Shown: piece after piece, positions 47,361 to 59,572 of the stretch
Position numbering within the stretch: the first letter of the stretch is position 1
Layout: each line of letters starts with the position of its first letter
Assembly: GCA_030760725.1 (NCBI GenBank)
Contig: JASWHV010000011.1
Location: forward strand, 10,565,501 to 10,629,500
Length of the DNA stretch: 64,000 nucleotides
Origin: Neostapfia colusana
Lineage: Eukaryota; Streptophyta; Magnoliopsida; Poales; Poaceae
Direction: 5' to 3'
Notes under the pieces: generated by a model
The model's database searches: none
What the model was told of the DNA's origin: nothing
Seen by the model: only the letters and a program-made list of their open reading frames with translations
Position numbers and translations under genes: made by a program

Positions 47361-48543
47361 ATGAAGAAATACTCCGCAAAACCTTGTGCATTCAGTGGCA
47401 TTGATTTTCAGGTTTGGAAGGCACGAATGGAGGCTTTCATCCAGGCGCAAGGCTTCGCAATATGGGAAAAGGTATACAAACCTTATGACGTGCCGCCAAA
47501 CGATCAAATCACGTCTACGAACATGAGAGATGTCGACAACAACAAAAAAGCACGGAACTTGATCATACAAGGATTAACTCAAAGTGACTTCGACCGTGTT
47601 GCACACCTCCGATCTGCATACGAGGTGTGGAAATCACTTTGTGACTACTACAAAGAATCCAACAAGATCAAGGAGGTAAGACAAGATATGTTCAAGAAAG
47701 AATACATGCGCTTCGATATGCAACCCGGTGAGTCAATTGATGACCTCTTTGCTCGCTTTAATAAAATTCTCAGCAACTTGCGTAGTGTCAACGTTAATTT
47801 TCCAGATGCTGAAAATGCTAGGCAATTACTAAGTGCATTAGACTTGTCAATTTGGGAGATGAAAGTTACATCTATTCGTGAATCTATTGTCATGAGTACA
47901 TTTACATTAGATGTGCTATACTCTAAGATAAAAACTCACGAAATTGACATAATATCACGTAAGAACCCCAAAAAGTTTCTTGCATATGTTTGACAACGTC
48001 ACATGCCTAGCTCTAGTCAATCTTCATCTTGTGGTACACTTTCTTTGTTGTCCTCTCTAACCCTTGAACAGATGGAAGAGTTTCCAGAGGAATAACTTGC
48101 ACTCATCTCTACCCGGTTCTCAAAAGCATTGCAAAATGTGAGAACTAGAAGGAGAAGAAGTGACAGACCTCAACGATGCTTCAAATGTTGTAAGACAGGA
48201 CATTTTCGTACGGATTGCCCTAACCTTTAAGGTCCTACTTCCCATGATTAAAAGCAAACTAGGACGAAGCACTCCTCTGCAAACGATATGAAAAAAGAAG
48301 AAGGGTTTTATAGGACACCAATTGGTAAATAGTTTTATCTCCGCACTTCAAGAACTTGGCTCGAGCGATGTGGACATCGGAAGTGATGAAGATGAAGATG
48401 ATTTGGCAAACTTATGCTTCATGGCGGGTAAGTCAAGTTAAAGTATGGAGGAGGTAGAACACAACAGCGACAATGAAGATGTATGTCCTACCTGCAAAGA
48501 AATGTGTGATGCTATTTCTCATGCCACTGTTATATTTAAGAAA
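47361..48543 (+). pseudogene. gag: Copia element F gag, N-terminal part, interrupted by element C
   Basis: The capsid region begins MKKYSAKPCAFSGIDFQVWK and is intact for 210 codons to TGA at 47991-47993. It shows the UBN2-type gag pattern of plant Ty1/copia elements: FSGIDFQVWKARMEAF, then VWKSLCDYY and MQPGESIDDLFARF. Beyond the stop the relic continues with many stops and frame changes. A zinc knuckle CFKCCKTGHFRTDC is at 48177-48218, followed by an acidic stretch (SDEDEDDLANLCFMA) and CPTCKEMCDAISHATVIFKK, where element C begins. Gag of this length with such a downstream extension suggests the SIRE/Maximus lineage (inferred). The frame resumes at 63407. Confidence 0.85.
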
Positions 48544-49286
48544 AAGGGTGAACCAAGTACTGGAAGACATGTTGAGAGCATGTGCCATCCACCACGGTAG
48601 GAACTAGGATGATGACCTACCGTTGGCGGAATTCTCGTACAATAATGGCTATCAAGCGAGTATCAAGATGGCACCCTATCAAGCTCTCTACGGTCGTAAA
48701 TGCCACATCCCACTGAACTGGTGCGAGTCCAGTGAAAGGGTCACATTCGGGGTTGATGTGGTGAACGACGCCGAAGAGCGCGTTCGGATAATTCAAGCTA
48801 ACTTGAAGGCCGCTCAACCCCGGCAGAAAAGCTACGCTGATAAGAGGCGTAGGCCGCTGCACTTTGACATCGGGGAGAACGTGTACCTCCGTGTATCTCC
48901 GATGAAAGGTGTGCACCGGTTTGGCGTGCCCCCGATTCATTGGACCTTATGCCATCACCGAGAAGTGTGGACCAGTGGCGTATAGACTGGAGCTACGGGC
49001 ATATCTTGCTGGTGTTCACGACGTCTTCCATGTTTCACAACTGCGAAAAGGTCTGAAATATACGGCTGCTGTTCCCACCAAAGACATTGGAGCTGCAACC
49101 GGATTTGTCGTATGCTGAATATCCGGTGGCAATTATTGATGGGAAGGCTCAGACCACACGTAGCCGAACGCTGTGGTTCTACAAGATACTCTGGAGCAAC
49201 CACACCGCCGAAGAAGCGACATGGGAGAGCGAGGAATTTCTTCCCTCAAACTACCCGGAGTTCATGGCGTCTCAGCACGGGTGAGT
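48544..49286 (+). pseudogene. pol: Element C array: 3' end of pol (integrase to chromodomain), 5'-truncated
   Basis: It joins copia gag at AGGGTGAACCAAG, equivalent to about 58764 in the full copy. It encodes the end of integrase (RVNQVLEDMLRACAIHHGRN, then LAEFSYNNGYQASIKMAPY) and a chromodomain-like tail ending ASQHG before TGA at 49282-49284. Lesions: TAG near 48606, a deletion of about a dozen bases with frameshift near 48928 (also present in the second copy near 59148), and a 2-base loss near 49090 not shared with it. No LTR precedes it, so the left part of this copy has been deleted. Confidence 0.88.
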
Positions 49287-49336
49287 TTCTATTACATCAC
49301 CGTCTCTTCTTTTGTAATCTCGGGACGAGATTCTTT

Positions 49337-49349
49337 AAAGGGGGAGGGA
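49337..49349 (+). other. Polypurine tract upstream of the first C LTR
   Basis: AAAGGGGGAGGGA directly before TGTAAAAGCCC, matching the tract at 59558-59572. Confidence 0.8.
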
Positions 49350-50156
49350 TGTAAAAGCCCAAGAAAAGGGACTTGCAAGAGTGATCATTTTCATCACCTC
49401 ACAACACCACCGCTCATCTTGTGGATATCTTATAAACTCTTGTGAAGAGCAAGTAACCACCATCAGAAAGGTGATTAGAGGGGAAAGCCCTAACGTCCAA
49501 AAAGTGGGACTTTTACACATGAACATGAAAGGTTGAGCTCACCCTTAGACCTTCAATAGTCTTGGGAAGGCTAAGGCCAAATTTCATGCAAATCCAATAC
49601 TTTTTGAGGCACTTTTGGAGGCATTTGAAAAAGGGGCCGATTTGAATGCAAATCTAAATTGCAGCAACTTTCACCACTTGAATTCAAAAGTTGGCTTCAT
49701 ATTCAAACTCAGCACATTTTTCTGAGTTATTCCACCAATTTTCATCCTCATTTGAGTTCAGCTTGGCAGGAGCTAATTTGAGTATATTCAAACTGAATTT
49801 GAATTTCAGCCTGACATATACTCAAATTCCTTCAAACCCAATGTCAATTTGAATTATTCAAATTCAGAGACCCAAACATGTTGTTTGATCAAATTACCAG
49901 GGACAAGGGGGTCGCACAAATTAAGAGCAGTAAGAAGTTAATTTTGGGGGACAATTTTTGGAGCCTGTGGGGCCATCCTGTCAGCCACACTGGAGTGCAA
50001 CCGAAGAAACTCAGTCCACTCGGTTCCCACGCGGGCAGTGAGAAGGGGGGATGGGGTGACTTCGCACCGAAGGCCACCGAGCAGCGCCGGCCAGCTCCTG
50101 CTTCGGTGGGGGAGGTGGCTCAACAGGTGTTGCGCCCTCCACTGCCCTCGGTTGGC

Positions 50157-50165
50157 TATAAAAGG
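50157..50165 (+). promoter_or_regulatory. TATA box of LTR C, first copy
   Basis: TATAAAAGG in GGTTGGCTATAAAAGGCACG, about 810 bp into the LTR. Conserved in the second LTR at 60383-60391. Transcription would start near 50190, leaving about 3 kb of R-U5. Confidence 0.8.
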
Positions 50166-51997
50166 CACGAAATCGGCCGGCGAGCTCTTCTTTCACGCAC
50201 TTCAGTAAACAGCCGCCTAGCCGCCCGAGCTCCGGTCCCGTGACAAGCAAGCTGTGATCGTCCTCTGCCCTCGACGTCCATAGAAAAGAGGAGCGCTAGC
50301 TTGTCCTCGAGCCCACCACGCAAACCGTTCCAAGGTTTGACCTTTGTGCACAGAGAATTTCCCAGTTTAGGGTGGGGAGCTCATTTCGGGACCCGATTAG
50401 GTTTAGAAGAAATTCGGGAGGATCGGTGTGGGGGAGGGCAAACAGAGCTGAGAAATAGCATCTAAAGGTTCTTGCGCCCCTCCTCGATCAAAAACCAGAA
50501 ATAAACCACGCCAGAACCATAGGTTCACCATGGAACAGCTCGGCGAAAGAGGGGGTCACCGGTGAGGTCCGGTGCGCCGGCTGTTTCGGTCTCAACCGAG
50601 GTCATGGTGAGCTTCCCGAGGTCTCCCTGAACGTGGTGACGCGATTAGCGCGCGAAGGAGGTGGTCAGGAGGACGGGAACGCGTTGCTGATGTTGCACAG
50701 ACTCATAGGGCTCGTCCGACGAGCTACGGCGGTTAGCCGACAGCGACATGATATCTAACGTGTTCAGCGTCCAAAGTTGTGTGGGGGCGGCAAGTCTCAC
50801 CGTCGCCGGCGTGCTAGGTCGTCGGGAACGCCGACCTCGCCGGAGCCAGGCGGCTCAGGGCGGCGGCGTTGGGAGGTAGACGAAGGCGCGGGTCCCACGT
50901 GTCAGTTGCTTTGTTAAGCGTGCGCGAGAGCACGGTTTGTTAAAATTAAACGGACGGGCCCCGCTGTCAGCCTCGGGTTTAGCGCGGGAGGCGATTTTCA
51001 GAAGGAAAATAATTCAGGGATCGGCCCAAACATTAGAAATTCATAACTTTGGCTAGAAGTGTCCAAATCCATGGAAACAAATTTTGTTGGATTCATCTCT
51101 TTGAGTAATTTCCAGCAACACAAATTTCAGCTCATGAAACTTAATGGTTTTCTAGAATTAATTCCCTAAAATTTAAACTGTCAGGAATTTTATCTGGAGA
51201 ATTTCTTTATGTAAAATTCTGAAATTTGGCTGATAGGTTCACTGGAAAATCCTTCAGTCACAGTAAAATTTTCAGACCCATCCAAGTTCAATTAGTGCCC
51301 CTAATGATGTGGTTAAGTAAACTTCCCTGAGAAAATAGAAAAATATACAGAAACATTTTTCAGAATTTCTCCAATCTTGTTTAGGGCATAACTTCAACTA
51401 GAATTCTTAAAATGACATGAAACCAAGTCCATTAGAACCATCTCAAATTCTAGTTTCCAGAAAGTAATGGTTGGAGCCATGAAAATCTCTGGAATTCCTT
51501 AGAGGCTCTACTAATGACCAAATAGGCTTTCATTTATACAAAGCTCAAATAAACTTTGTTTCAAATGAAACTTGGTCAAGACTCTGGTTAGGACCCTACC
51601 AAGCCACCATAAAAATTTCAGAACCAAAGGGGAGGGATAGCTATAGTTATAGTAATTTCGTATTCAGTTCTAAACATTGCATTTGAATTGACATATAGTA
51701 TCTCGTTGACGTGTAGTCGCTGAAGGCGAGGAAACCCTGGAAGTACTCGACTTTCTTCTTTCAGATGAAGCTTTAACCACTGACCAGCAGCAACAAGGCA
51801 AGCCCCGGTTTGCATTAGCCCATTCTATAAAGTTTTGCTTTGTTATATACTTAGTATGAGGTATATGAATGTGCATTAGGTGTAGGGTGGATGTAACCCA
51901 AGTGCATAACCAAAATTTTCATATAAGAGTGAGGGTAGTGTCTAAGTCCTCGAGTAGACAGGCTATGCTTAATGATTCATAGAATTTTTGTACAAGT

Positions 51998-52018
51998 CGA
52001 GTAGTTGGATTCTACTCG
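51998..52018 (+). other. LTR hairpin with CGAGTAG/CTACTCG stem, element C
   Basis: CGAGTAG (51998-52004), loop TTGGATT, CTACTCG (52012-52018). The same hairpin is at 62226-62246 in the second LTR. Confidence 0.55.
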
Positions 52019-53175
52019 CGAGTTAGGCTTGGGACACACATGATTGGTTCGAGTGATGTGAGATCACTTTAGTAATGAAAATGAGACTAGGCAGGGGCTA
52101 GGGCGCAACAATAGGAAGTCTTGTGGGCGCAGCCCTGTCCGTGTCGATTGAGGACCGATCCATGTGCGGCCCTGCTGAACAAGTATTGAACGTACCGAAG
52201 GCATATCGGATATATGGGCCCCGATGTAACCTGTACCTCCGGGCGTCGAGGCATAACACACTGATTTATAGGTGTAGGCTGAGGGCAGCAAGGTGAAAAT
52301 CTGCTAACAGGCATAGAGAGATGCTCCGTGTAGGGAATTTCTTGCTCGTTTCGGTGTGACCGGTTCGACGTTTGGGCTGTTGGGTGAAAGGTTGTCCCGT
52401 ACGACATCGAGTGAGCGTGCTGTGCAGCTCCACGGGTGGGCGTACGTGACGTGCTCTTTGGGTATCCCTGCAGGTGTATATCGAGTCGATTCGCTATACC
52501 TCGCGGTGAAGAGTACCGCTTGTTCACTGCATCGTAACATAGATAAACTATGGAATGTTATGATTCAATTCTGCTGATATGTATAATTGTATTGCTACAT
52601 GTGTGCCACCAAATATTGCTTACTAAATTTCAAATTCATTTACTGTTAACTCATGGCTAAAAGATGAAATAAGGATGAACTTGTAGGCATGTCCATTTGC
52701 TGGTAATTACCACCCCATGTCCGTTGTACACTACATGTAGAGTTTCATGCTTAGGTGAGTCGGTTAAGTCTTGTTGAGCCCTCGTGCTCACAGTTGCTTC
52801 TATAAGTGTTTTTCAGGTGAGGAGCATCCCACGGACTCGGGTTACGAGTCCACCGGCGAGGGCCACCCTCCGTCGGGGACTACGGCTGAGTGGGAGCCAT
52901 ACACGCCGTGCTGAGCTGAGGAGTGCAGCTAGTGTGGGTTGCCCTAGGGCTGGGCAACCGACTTTTGCTAGGTAGACGGGCGTGAGTTGTACAAATTTAG
53001 TTTCCGTTGCTGTAATAATAACATTAGTTTGTAACTGAAGTAAGTACTACTTTGTACATTTCAGTTGGTTTTCTATGTAATATAATGTTTCCTTATGCTG
53101 TGTGCTGTCGGGTGTCGCATCGTGCGGCACCACCCTCTGCGATCCTGGATGAGCGGATTCCGGTGTGCCACAGGC

Positions 53176-53188
53176 TGGTATCAGAGCC
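53176..53188 (+). other. Primer-binding site of element C (initiator tRNA-Met)
   Basis: TGGTATCAGAGCC three bases after the LTR end at 53172. Confidence 0.9.
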
Positions 53189-54987
53189 GCATTGGGGATA
53201 GCACGCTAATTAAGGGCTGTATTACGAGAAAACATAGGTTTACAGTGAGGATTCGCTAGTTGCCCAAGTAAGGACTATATTAGCATAGTTACTTAAAGTG
53301 GTAAGACTAACATATGTGTTATAATTCTGAATTTTGATTCTGTAACGACGCACCAACGCTCAGATAAAAATGGTAAGGCACGCCACCGAAAGCGGTTCAA
53401 TTTTGGTTAGCTCACCTGACGAGGAATGTGGTTCAGGGATAGGTCTCACAGCTTGGTGTGAGACGTCAATATGAAACTCTTGGACTCTTCATGTTCCTGA
53501 GTTCATATGATAAGCTGATCCCTAGCGTGCATTAGGCAAGTAAGTGGAGACCCCATCGTGTTGTCAGTAACGCGATAGTGTGTTCGCATGGAAATAGCCT
53601 AGGAGGACATACGCAACGCTTGCCATCGGCGTGCCCTGCAGGTCAGTAGGTGGTATCTGTTGGGGTGATAAAATTCACAACCGTGACGACCCGTTCGCGC
53701 TCTACTCGGGTTCCCCGTCATGTGGTGTTAAAGCACGATCACGTACCTTGAGACGTGGCTTAACTCAAGGACGGCCGTATGGCAATGATACGGGCGTTTG
53801 TATTTACTTTCAAATATGGACCTGCCTGAAATGGGAACAACCATTGAGTGCATCATTATTGTGTGGTCTTCTGCGGGTACTAACCACGTATGTATTCCGT
53901 GTAGTACACAAGTGCGAGAGACCGTTTAGTGCCACAATTGAGACGTATATGCCGGTATAATCCGGTTAGGATTTTCTTTTTGTGAGGAATGTAGTACCGA
54001 CATATCATAGGCATGTGCATGAAAGATAATTATAATAAGGAACTAAAATCGCCAAGTTTCAACATTTAGGATCCTGGTCAACAGTTGATCAGTGTATCTC
54101 CAAGGGATTGAAAAACAGAGTACTCTGTTTTGGGCAGCAAGTTTGCTGAACTTTGACAGAGCATAACTCACAGATCATTTAGCCAATGGAGGTGTGGGAT
54201 ATAGTTCTGGAAAGATGTTTAAGTTCTCTAAACCTTTGTTGTGGGCCCCAGATCTGAATCACATCTTAAGATGGCTTAAATTCCAGAGGAAGGTAAACAG
54301 TCCAGAACCAGGACAGATTAAAAACACTCTCTAGACTGTTCTGTTTTTCAAGCATAACTTCCTGTATAAAAATCTAAAATTTTCATATCATACATCTTTG
54401 GAAAGGGTAGGAGATGTGTTACATCTTTGTAATTCAAAGTTTCTGAAATTTCAGCACAGAAATCAGTGGAAAATAGAGTTGAAAACAGCAACTTCCAATG
54501 GAGGGACTGTTGAAATTCTACCAGAATTTCTGTTTACTTTGAATTACCATAACTTTTTAACCAAATCTGATCTGAGGGCAAATAAATACTCGTTGGAAAG
54601 ATACTGAAAGTTAAATTTAACTTTGGTATTCAGCTTGAGTCATGAAAATGCCCAGCACCAGATCAAAATCTGGAATATGTAGAAACTGGTCATTTTGGCA
54701 GAGGGATGACAGTTGAACTCATTTGAGAGATTGTTGTACCCTAGGGGGTCTAAGTACTCCCAATGGGGTAGAACATACTCATGAGTAATTATATTCAACT
54801 AGTGAAGGATTTGAGTGTATGTATTGCTCAAGCTTCTTTTGCTAGAGACCATGTTTGTGTCGTATTGAGGATAAAAGGGTAGTATACGAGATGTATCGCA
54901 TGCCTTACTGTCATGATGTTTATGCCTATTTTATTGGACTGCATAAAGTATGTTGCGGGACTGATGTTTGCTGTCATATGGTTGCAG
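53189..54987 (+). other. Element C leader (untranslated, 1.8 kb)
   Basis: Same length and partly the same sequence as the leader of element A. No convincing gene; frames at 53631-53960 and 54398-54607 show no family features. It has a hairpin at 53482-53496, a possible splice donor (GTAAGT at 53540) and TTGCAG directly before the gag ATG. Confidence 0.7.
53482..53496 (+). other. Leader hairpin, element C copy
   Basis: The stem GGAC (53482-53485) pairs with GTTC (53493-53496), one pair being G-U, around the loop TCTTCAT. The loop is identical in sense to those of elements A and E, about 294 nt after the primer site. Confidence 0.5.
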
Positions 54988-57900
54988 ATGGTTCGCACTC
55001 GGACCACGCATGAGATTGGTGGCTCTAGCCAGCAGAGGGGTGATGACTCCCAGCCACCTGCTTATGACAGCACCCCGCAGCAACAACCACCACCGCTGCC
55101 TCCGCTTACACTAGCGGATGTGATTGCGGCACTGGTGGGTGGTTGTGAGGTGCAGACCGACCTGCTCCGCACGATTGTGCAGAATACGTCCCAGGCGGGG
55201 GGCGTCAAGAGAGGGGGGCTCGTGAGCCCCATGTTGTGACGTACTCAGATTTCATGAGTACGCACCGTCCGGTGTTCACAGAAGCAGTAGAACCCCTGGA
55301 GGCCGATAACTGGCTGCGGACAATTGAGCCCAAGTTCGGGATGCTCCAATGTACGGAGCGGCTGAAGACTCTGTTCGTGGCGCAGAAGCTTCACGGTGCC
55401 GCTGGTGCGTGGTGGGCGAACTATGTCGCCTCACTGCCGGCTGGCCATGCCGTGGAGTGGGAAGAATTCCGGGAGGCGTTCCGCGCCTACCATATCCCTC
55501 CCGGGATAATGAAGTGGAAGTTCCAAGAGTTCTTGGAGCTGAAGCAGGGCGGGAGGAGTGCCCATGACTACTCCCATGCCTTCAACCATCTGGCACAATA
55601 TGCGTCGGATTACGTCTCCACCGAGGAGAAGAAGCGAGAGCACTTCTATCGGGGGTTACACCCCGAGATGAAGACGCATCTCATCCAATGCAATCGCGGC
55701 ACCTTCAACGATCTCGTTAATGCCACGATCATGCAAGAAGATGTTCAGAGGGAGTTGGCGGTGAGCAGCGGAAGCGCAGCAATCCACCCAGCAGTGGGGG
55801 TGGAGCTCCCCAGAAATACCGCATAGTGTATCGAACACGGTCCGGTCAGCAGTGGCATCCACCGGCGTGACCTCAGAAGTTTGGGGGTCGATCTTTTCAG
55901 ACATCCCCATTCCTACCGCCGATGCCACCACCACGACCGCAACAGAAGCAGCAGATGGTACCCCGGGCGTTTCCACCGCCACAACGCGCCCCGGGTTTCC
56001 GTCCGCCAATCAGCAGAGGATCACCTCGCTACACATGTTTTACGTGTGGCCAGGCGGGCCATTTCGCGAAGGACTGTCCTCAGGGGCAGCAGAGCAGCGG
56101 GCAAGCCCAGTTCCAGGGTGGTGCTCGAGGCCGACCTCCTCTGGTATAGAAGGTTGGTCAGCGAACTGGAGGCGTTCGCAACCTCGACAATTTGGACGCC
56201 CCAGAGGGAGACAACATGCTGGTGGGTACGTTCACTCTCAACGATCAAGCAATCATCATATTATTTGATTCGGGTGCAACCCACAACTTCATAAGTGCAT
56301 CATATGTGGTTAAGCATCAACTGGAAGCCTTTCCAACCGAGTGTTCTTATATGATCTGCTCACCGGGAGGAAAGATTTCAGCTACTATGATGATTCCGAA
56401 AGCACCACTGTGCTTAGGTGGGAAGATATATTCCGCCACTATGATTATTTTTGAGGGGCAGAAGATTGATGCAATCTTAAGGATGTCATGGCTAAGCTAC
56501 CATGGCGCGGTCCTAGAAACATTATCACGGACGGTTCACCTCAACTCCCCATTACACCGTCTGCAGTCCCTCATATTAGAAAATCCAGTACGGAAAGTTT
56601 CAGCCGCCTATACTTCTGAAGCTTCCAAGTTAGAGGACATCCCCATAGTCCGGGAATATCCCGACGTGTTTCCAGATGATCTTCCGGGCATGCCTCCTGA
56701 GCGGGATATCGAGTTCAAGATTGAGCTTGCACCTGGGACCACTCCTATCTCACGGAGACCATACAAAATGGCTCCGAACGAGCTGGCTGAATTGAAAGAG
56801 AAACTCAATGATCTGCTGAGCAAAGGTTTCATTAGGCCGAGTTCCTCGCTGTGGGGATGGTCGCGCTGTTCATAAAGAAGAAAGATGAAACCTTGAGGCT
56901 GTGTGTGGACTACCGGCCGCTCAACGCCGTCACCATCAAAAACACATACCCACTGCCCCGCATTGACATCCTGTTTGATCAGCTTGTGGGCGCAAGTGTG
57001 TTCTCCAAGATGGACCTTTGCTCTGTATATCATCAAATAAAAATCTGGGCGGAGGATATTCCGAAGACGGCCTTCTCAATGAGATATGGCTTATATGAAT
57101 ATCTCGTCATGTCTTTTGGTCTCACCAATGCTCCGGCACATTTCATGTATCTCATGAACTCGGTGTTCATGCTAGAGCTGGACAAGTTCGTTGTGGTGTT
57201 CATTGATGATATCTTGGTTTACTCCAAGACAGAAGCAGAACACGCCGAACACTTGAGGATCGTTCTTCAATGATTGCGGGACCACAAGCTCTACGCCAAG
57301 TTCAGCAAATGTGTGTTTTGGATCAGCCAAGTGCCATTTTTGGGATATATCATCTCAGCGGAGGACATTGCGGTTGACCCAAGCAAGATTGAACAAGTGC
57401 TGAAATGGAAAGCCCCCACTTCTGTCCATAAAGTCAGAAGCTTCCTCGGTTTAGCGGGATATTACCGGAGATTCATTCCAAGCTCCTCCAAGCTTGCTAA
57501 GACAATGACAGAATTGTTGAAAAAGGGAACAAAGTATGTTTGGAACTCAGCATGTGGAGGAGCGTTCCAAGCACTAGTTAAGCATCTCACAACAGCCCCG
57601 GTCTTAGCTCAACCGGATACAACTAAGCCCTTCGACGTGTATTGTTATGCGTCCGGCATCGAACTCGGCTAAGTGTTGATGCAAGAAGGACGTGTGGTCG
57701 TATATGGTTCACGCCAACTTCGAAACCATGAGCAGCATTACCCAACTCATGATCTTGAGCTTGCTGCTGTGGTTTTGGCGTTGAAGATGTGGAGGCACTA
57801 TATCCTAGGGAATTTGGTGCATCTCTACACCGACCACAAGAGCCTGAAGTATATTTACACCCAGAAGGAGATGAATATGAGGCAAAGGAGGTGGTTAGAA

Positions 57901-59506
57901 CTAATCAAAGATTATGATATTGAGATTCATTATCACCCCGGCAAGGCGAATGTGGTTACCGACGCGCTGAGTCGGAAGTCACATGTCCATAACCTCACCA
58001 TTACACTGGTGGAAGAGGAAGAGCAAAGTTTATACTTGATTCCTTATGGATCGCTCTACAACCTTGCCCTCATCCCTACCATTAGGGAGGACATCATTGC
58101 AGCTCAGAAGATTGACAAGGGCATGGTACATCTCCGGATACGGATACACAACGGGGAAATAAAATGTTTCTGAAAGGATGATGAGGGGATGCTGTGGTTT
58201 AATGACCGCATAGTCGTACCCAGGAATATGGAGCTGAGAAAGAAAATTCTTGATGAAGCTCACTTGTCTAAATACTCCATTCATCCGGGCAGCAACAAAA
58301 TGTACCAAGATTTGAAAAAGAAATTTTGGTGGACGCGGATGAAGCGGGAAGTGGCTAAGTACATATCCGAGTGTGACACGTGTAGACGAGTGAAAGCGGA
58401 CCATATGAGGAAATCAGGGCTGTTGCAACCCCTGAAAATCCCGGCATGGAAATGGGAAGATGTGAGCATGGATTTCATTGTGGAATTACCCCTGACTTCC
58501 AACAAGCATGATTCCATTTGGGTAATCATTGACTAATTAACCAAGTCGGCTCACTTCATTCCTGTGCATACACGTTACAATGCCGGCAGGTATGCGGGGC
58601 CGTACATAGCAAGAATCCTATGCTTATATGGGGTACCCAAGACCATAGTCTCAGATCGAGGTACATTATTCGTGTCTCGTTTTTGGGAGCAGTTGCACGC
58701 TGCATGGGGTACTAAGCTGATTAGAAGCTCCGCCTATCATCCTCAGATAGGTGGCCAAACAGAGAGGGTGAACCAAGTACTGGAAGACATGTTGAGAGCA
58801 TGTGCCATCCACCACGGTAGGAACTGGGATGATCACCTACCGTTGGCAGAATTCTCGTACAATGATGGATATCAAGCCAGTATCAAGATGGCACCCTAAG
58901 AAGCTCTCTACGGTCATAAATGCCGCACCCCACTGAACTGGTGTGAGTCCGGTGAAAGGGTCACATTCGGGGTTGATGTGGTGAACGACGCCGAAGAGCG
59001 TGTTCGGATAATTCAAGCTAACTCGAAGGCCGCCCAATCCCGGCAGAAAAGCTACGCTGATAAGAAGCATAGGCCGCTGCACTTTGACGTCGGGGAGCAC
59101 ATGTACCTCCGTGTATCTCCGATGAAAGGCGTGCACCGGTTTGGCGTGCCCCCGATTCATTGGACCTTATGCCATCACCGAGAAGTGTGGACCAGTGGCG
59201 TATAGACTGGAGCTACCGGCATCTCTTGCTGGTGTTCACGACGTCTTCCATGTTTCAAAACTGCGAAAATGTCTGAAATATACGGCTGCTATTCCCACCG
59301 AAGACATTGGCGAGCTGCAACTGGATTTGTCATATGCTGAATATCCGGTGGCAATTATTGATGGGAAGGCTCGGACCACACGTAGCCGAACGCTGTGGTT
59401 CTACAAGATACCCTGGAGCAACCACACCGCCGAAGAAGCGACGTGGGAGAGCGAGGAATTTCTTCCCTCAAACTACCCGGAGTTCATGGCGTCTCAGCAC
59501 GGGTGA
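54988..59506 (+). pseudogene. gag-pol: Element C gag-pol polyprotein, heavily mutated
   Basis: It starts at ATG 54988 (MVRTRTTHEIGG), preceded by TTGCAG. Order: capsid (NWLRTIEPKFGML, AGAWWANY, WEEFREAFRAYH, about 55300-55560); CCHC knuckle CFTCGQAGHFAKDC (about 56037-56080); protease FDSGATHNFIS (about 56265); RT with KMDLCSVYHQ and FIDD (about 56880-57250). RNase H, integrase and a chromodomain-like tail ending ASQHG follow. Breaks: frameshifts near 55195-55218, before 55806, near 56858 and near 59148; stops near 55866 and at 56147, 57271, 57670, 58171, 58534 and 58897. In RT motif A the usual RSGYHQ is CSVYHQ, although the catalytic Asp is kept. Several stops (57271, 58171) fit CGA-to-TGA change. 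Length and domain order match a Tekay/Del-type chromovirus. Confidence 0.92.
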
Positions 59507-59557
59507 GATTCTATTACATCGCCGTCTCTTCTTTTGTAATCTCGGGAGGAGATTCTT

Positions 59558-59572
59558 AAAAGGGGGGAGGGA
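59558..59572 (+). other. Polypurine tract of element C
   Basis: AAAAGGGGGGAGGGA directly before the second LTR. Confidence 0.82.

Larger units (their letters stand above)
49350..53172 (+). mobile_element. Element C, first LTR (shared by the truncated and the complete internal region)
   Basis: 3823 bp, TGTAAAAGCCC...GTGTGCCACA. It serves as 3' LTR for the truncated internal region on its left and 5' LTR for 53173-59572. TATA box at 50157-50165; CGAGTAG hairpin at 51998-52018; no gene. Short frames in the GC-rich part at 49.9-50.9 kb are not conserved proteins. Confidence 0.92.
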
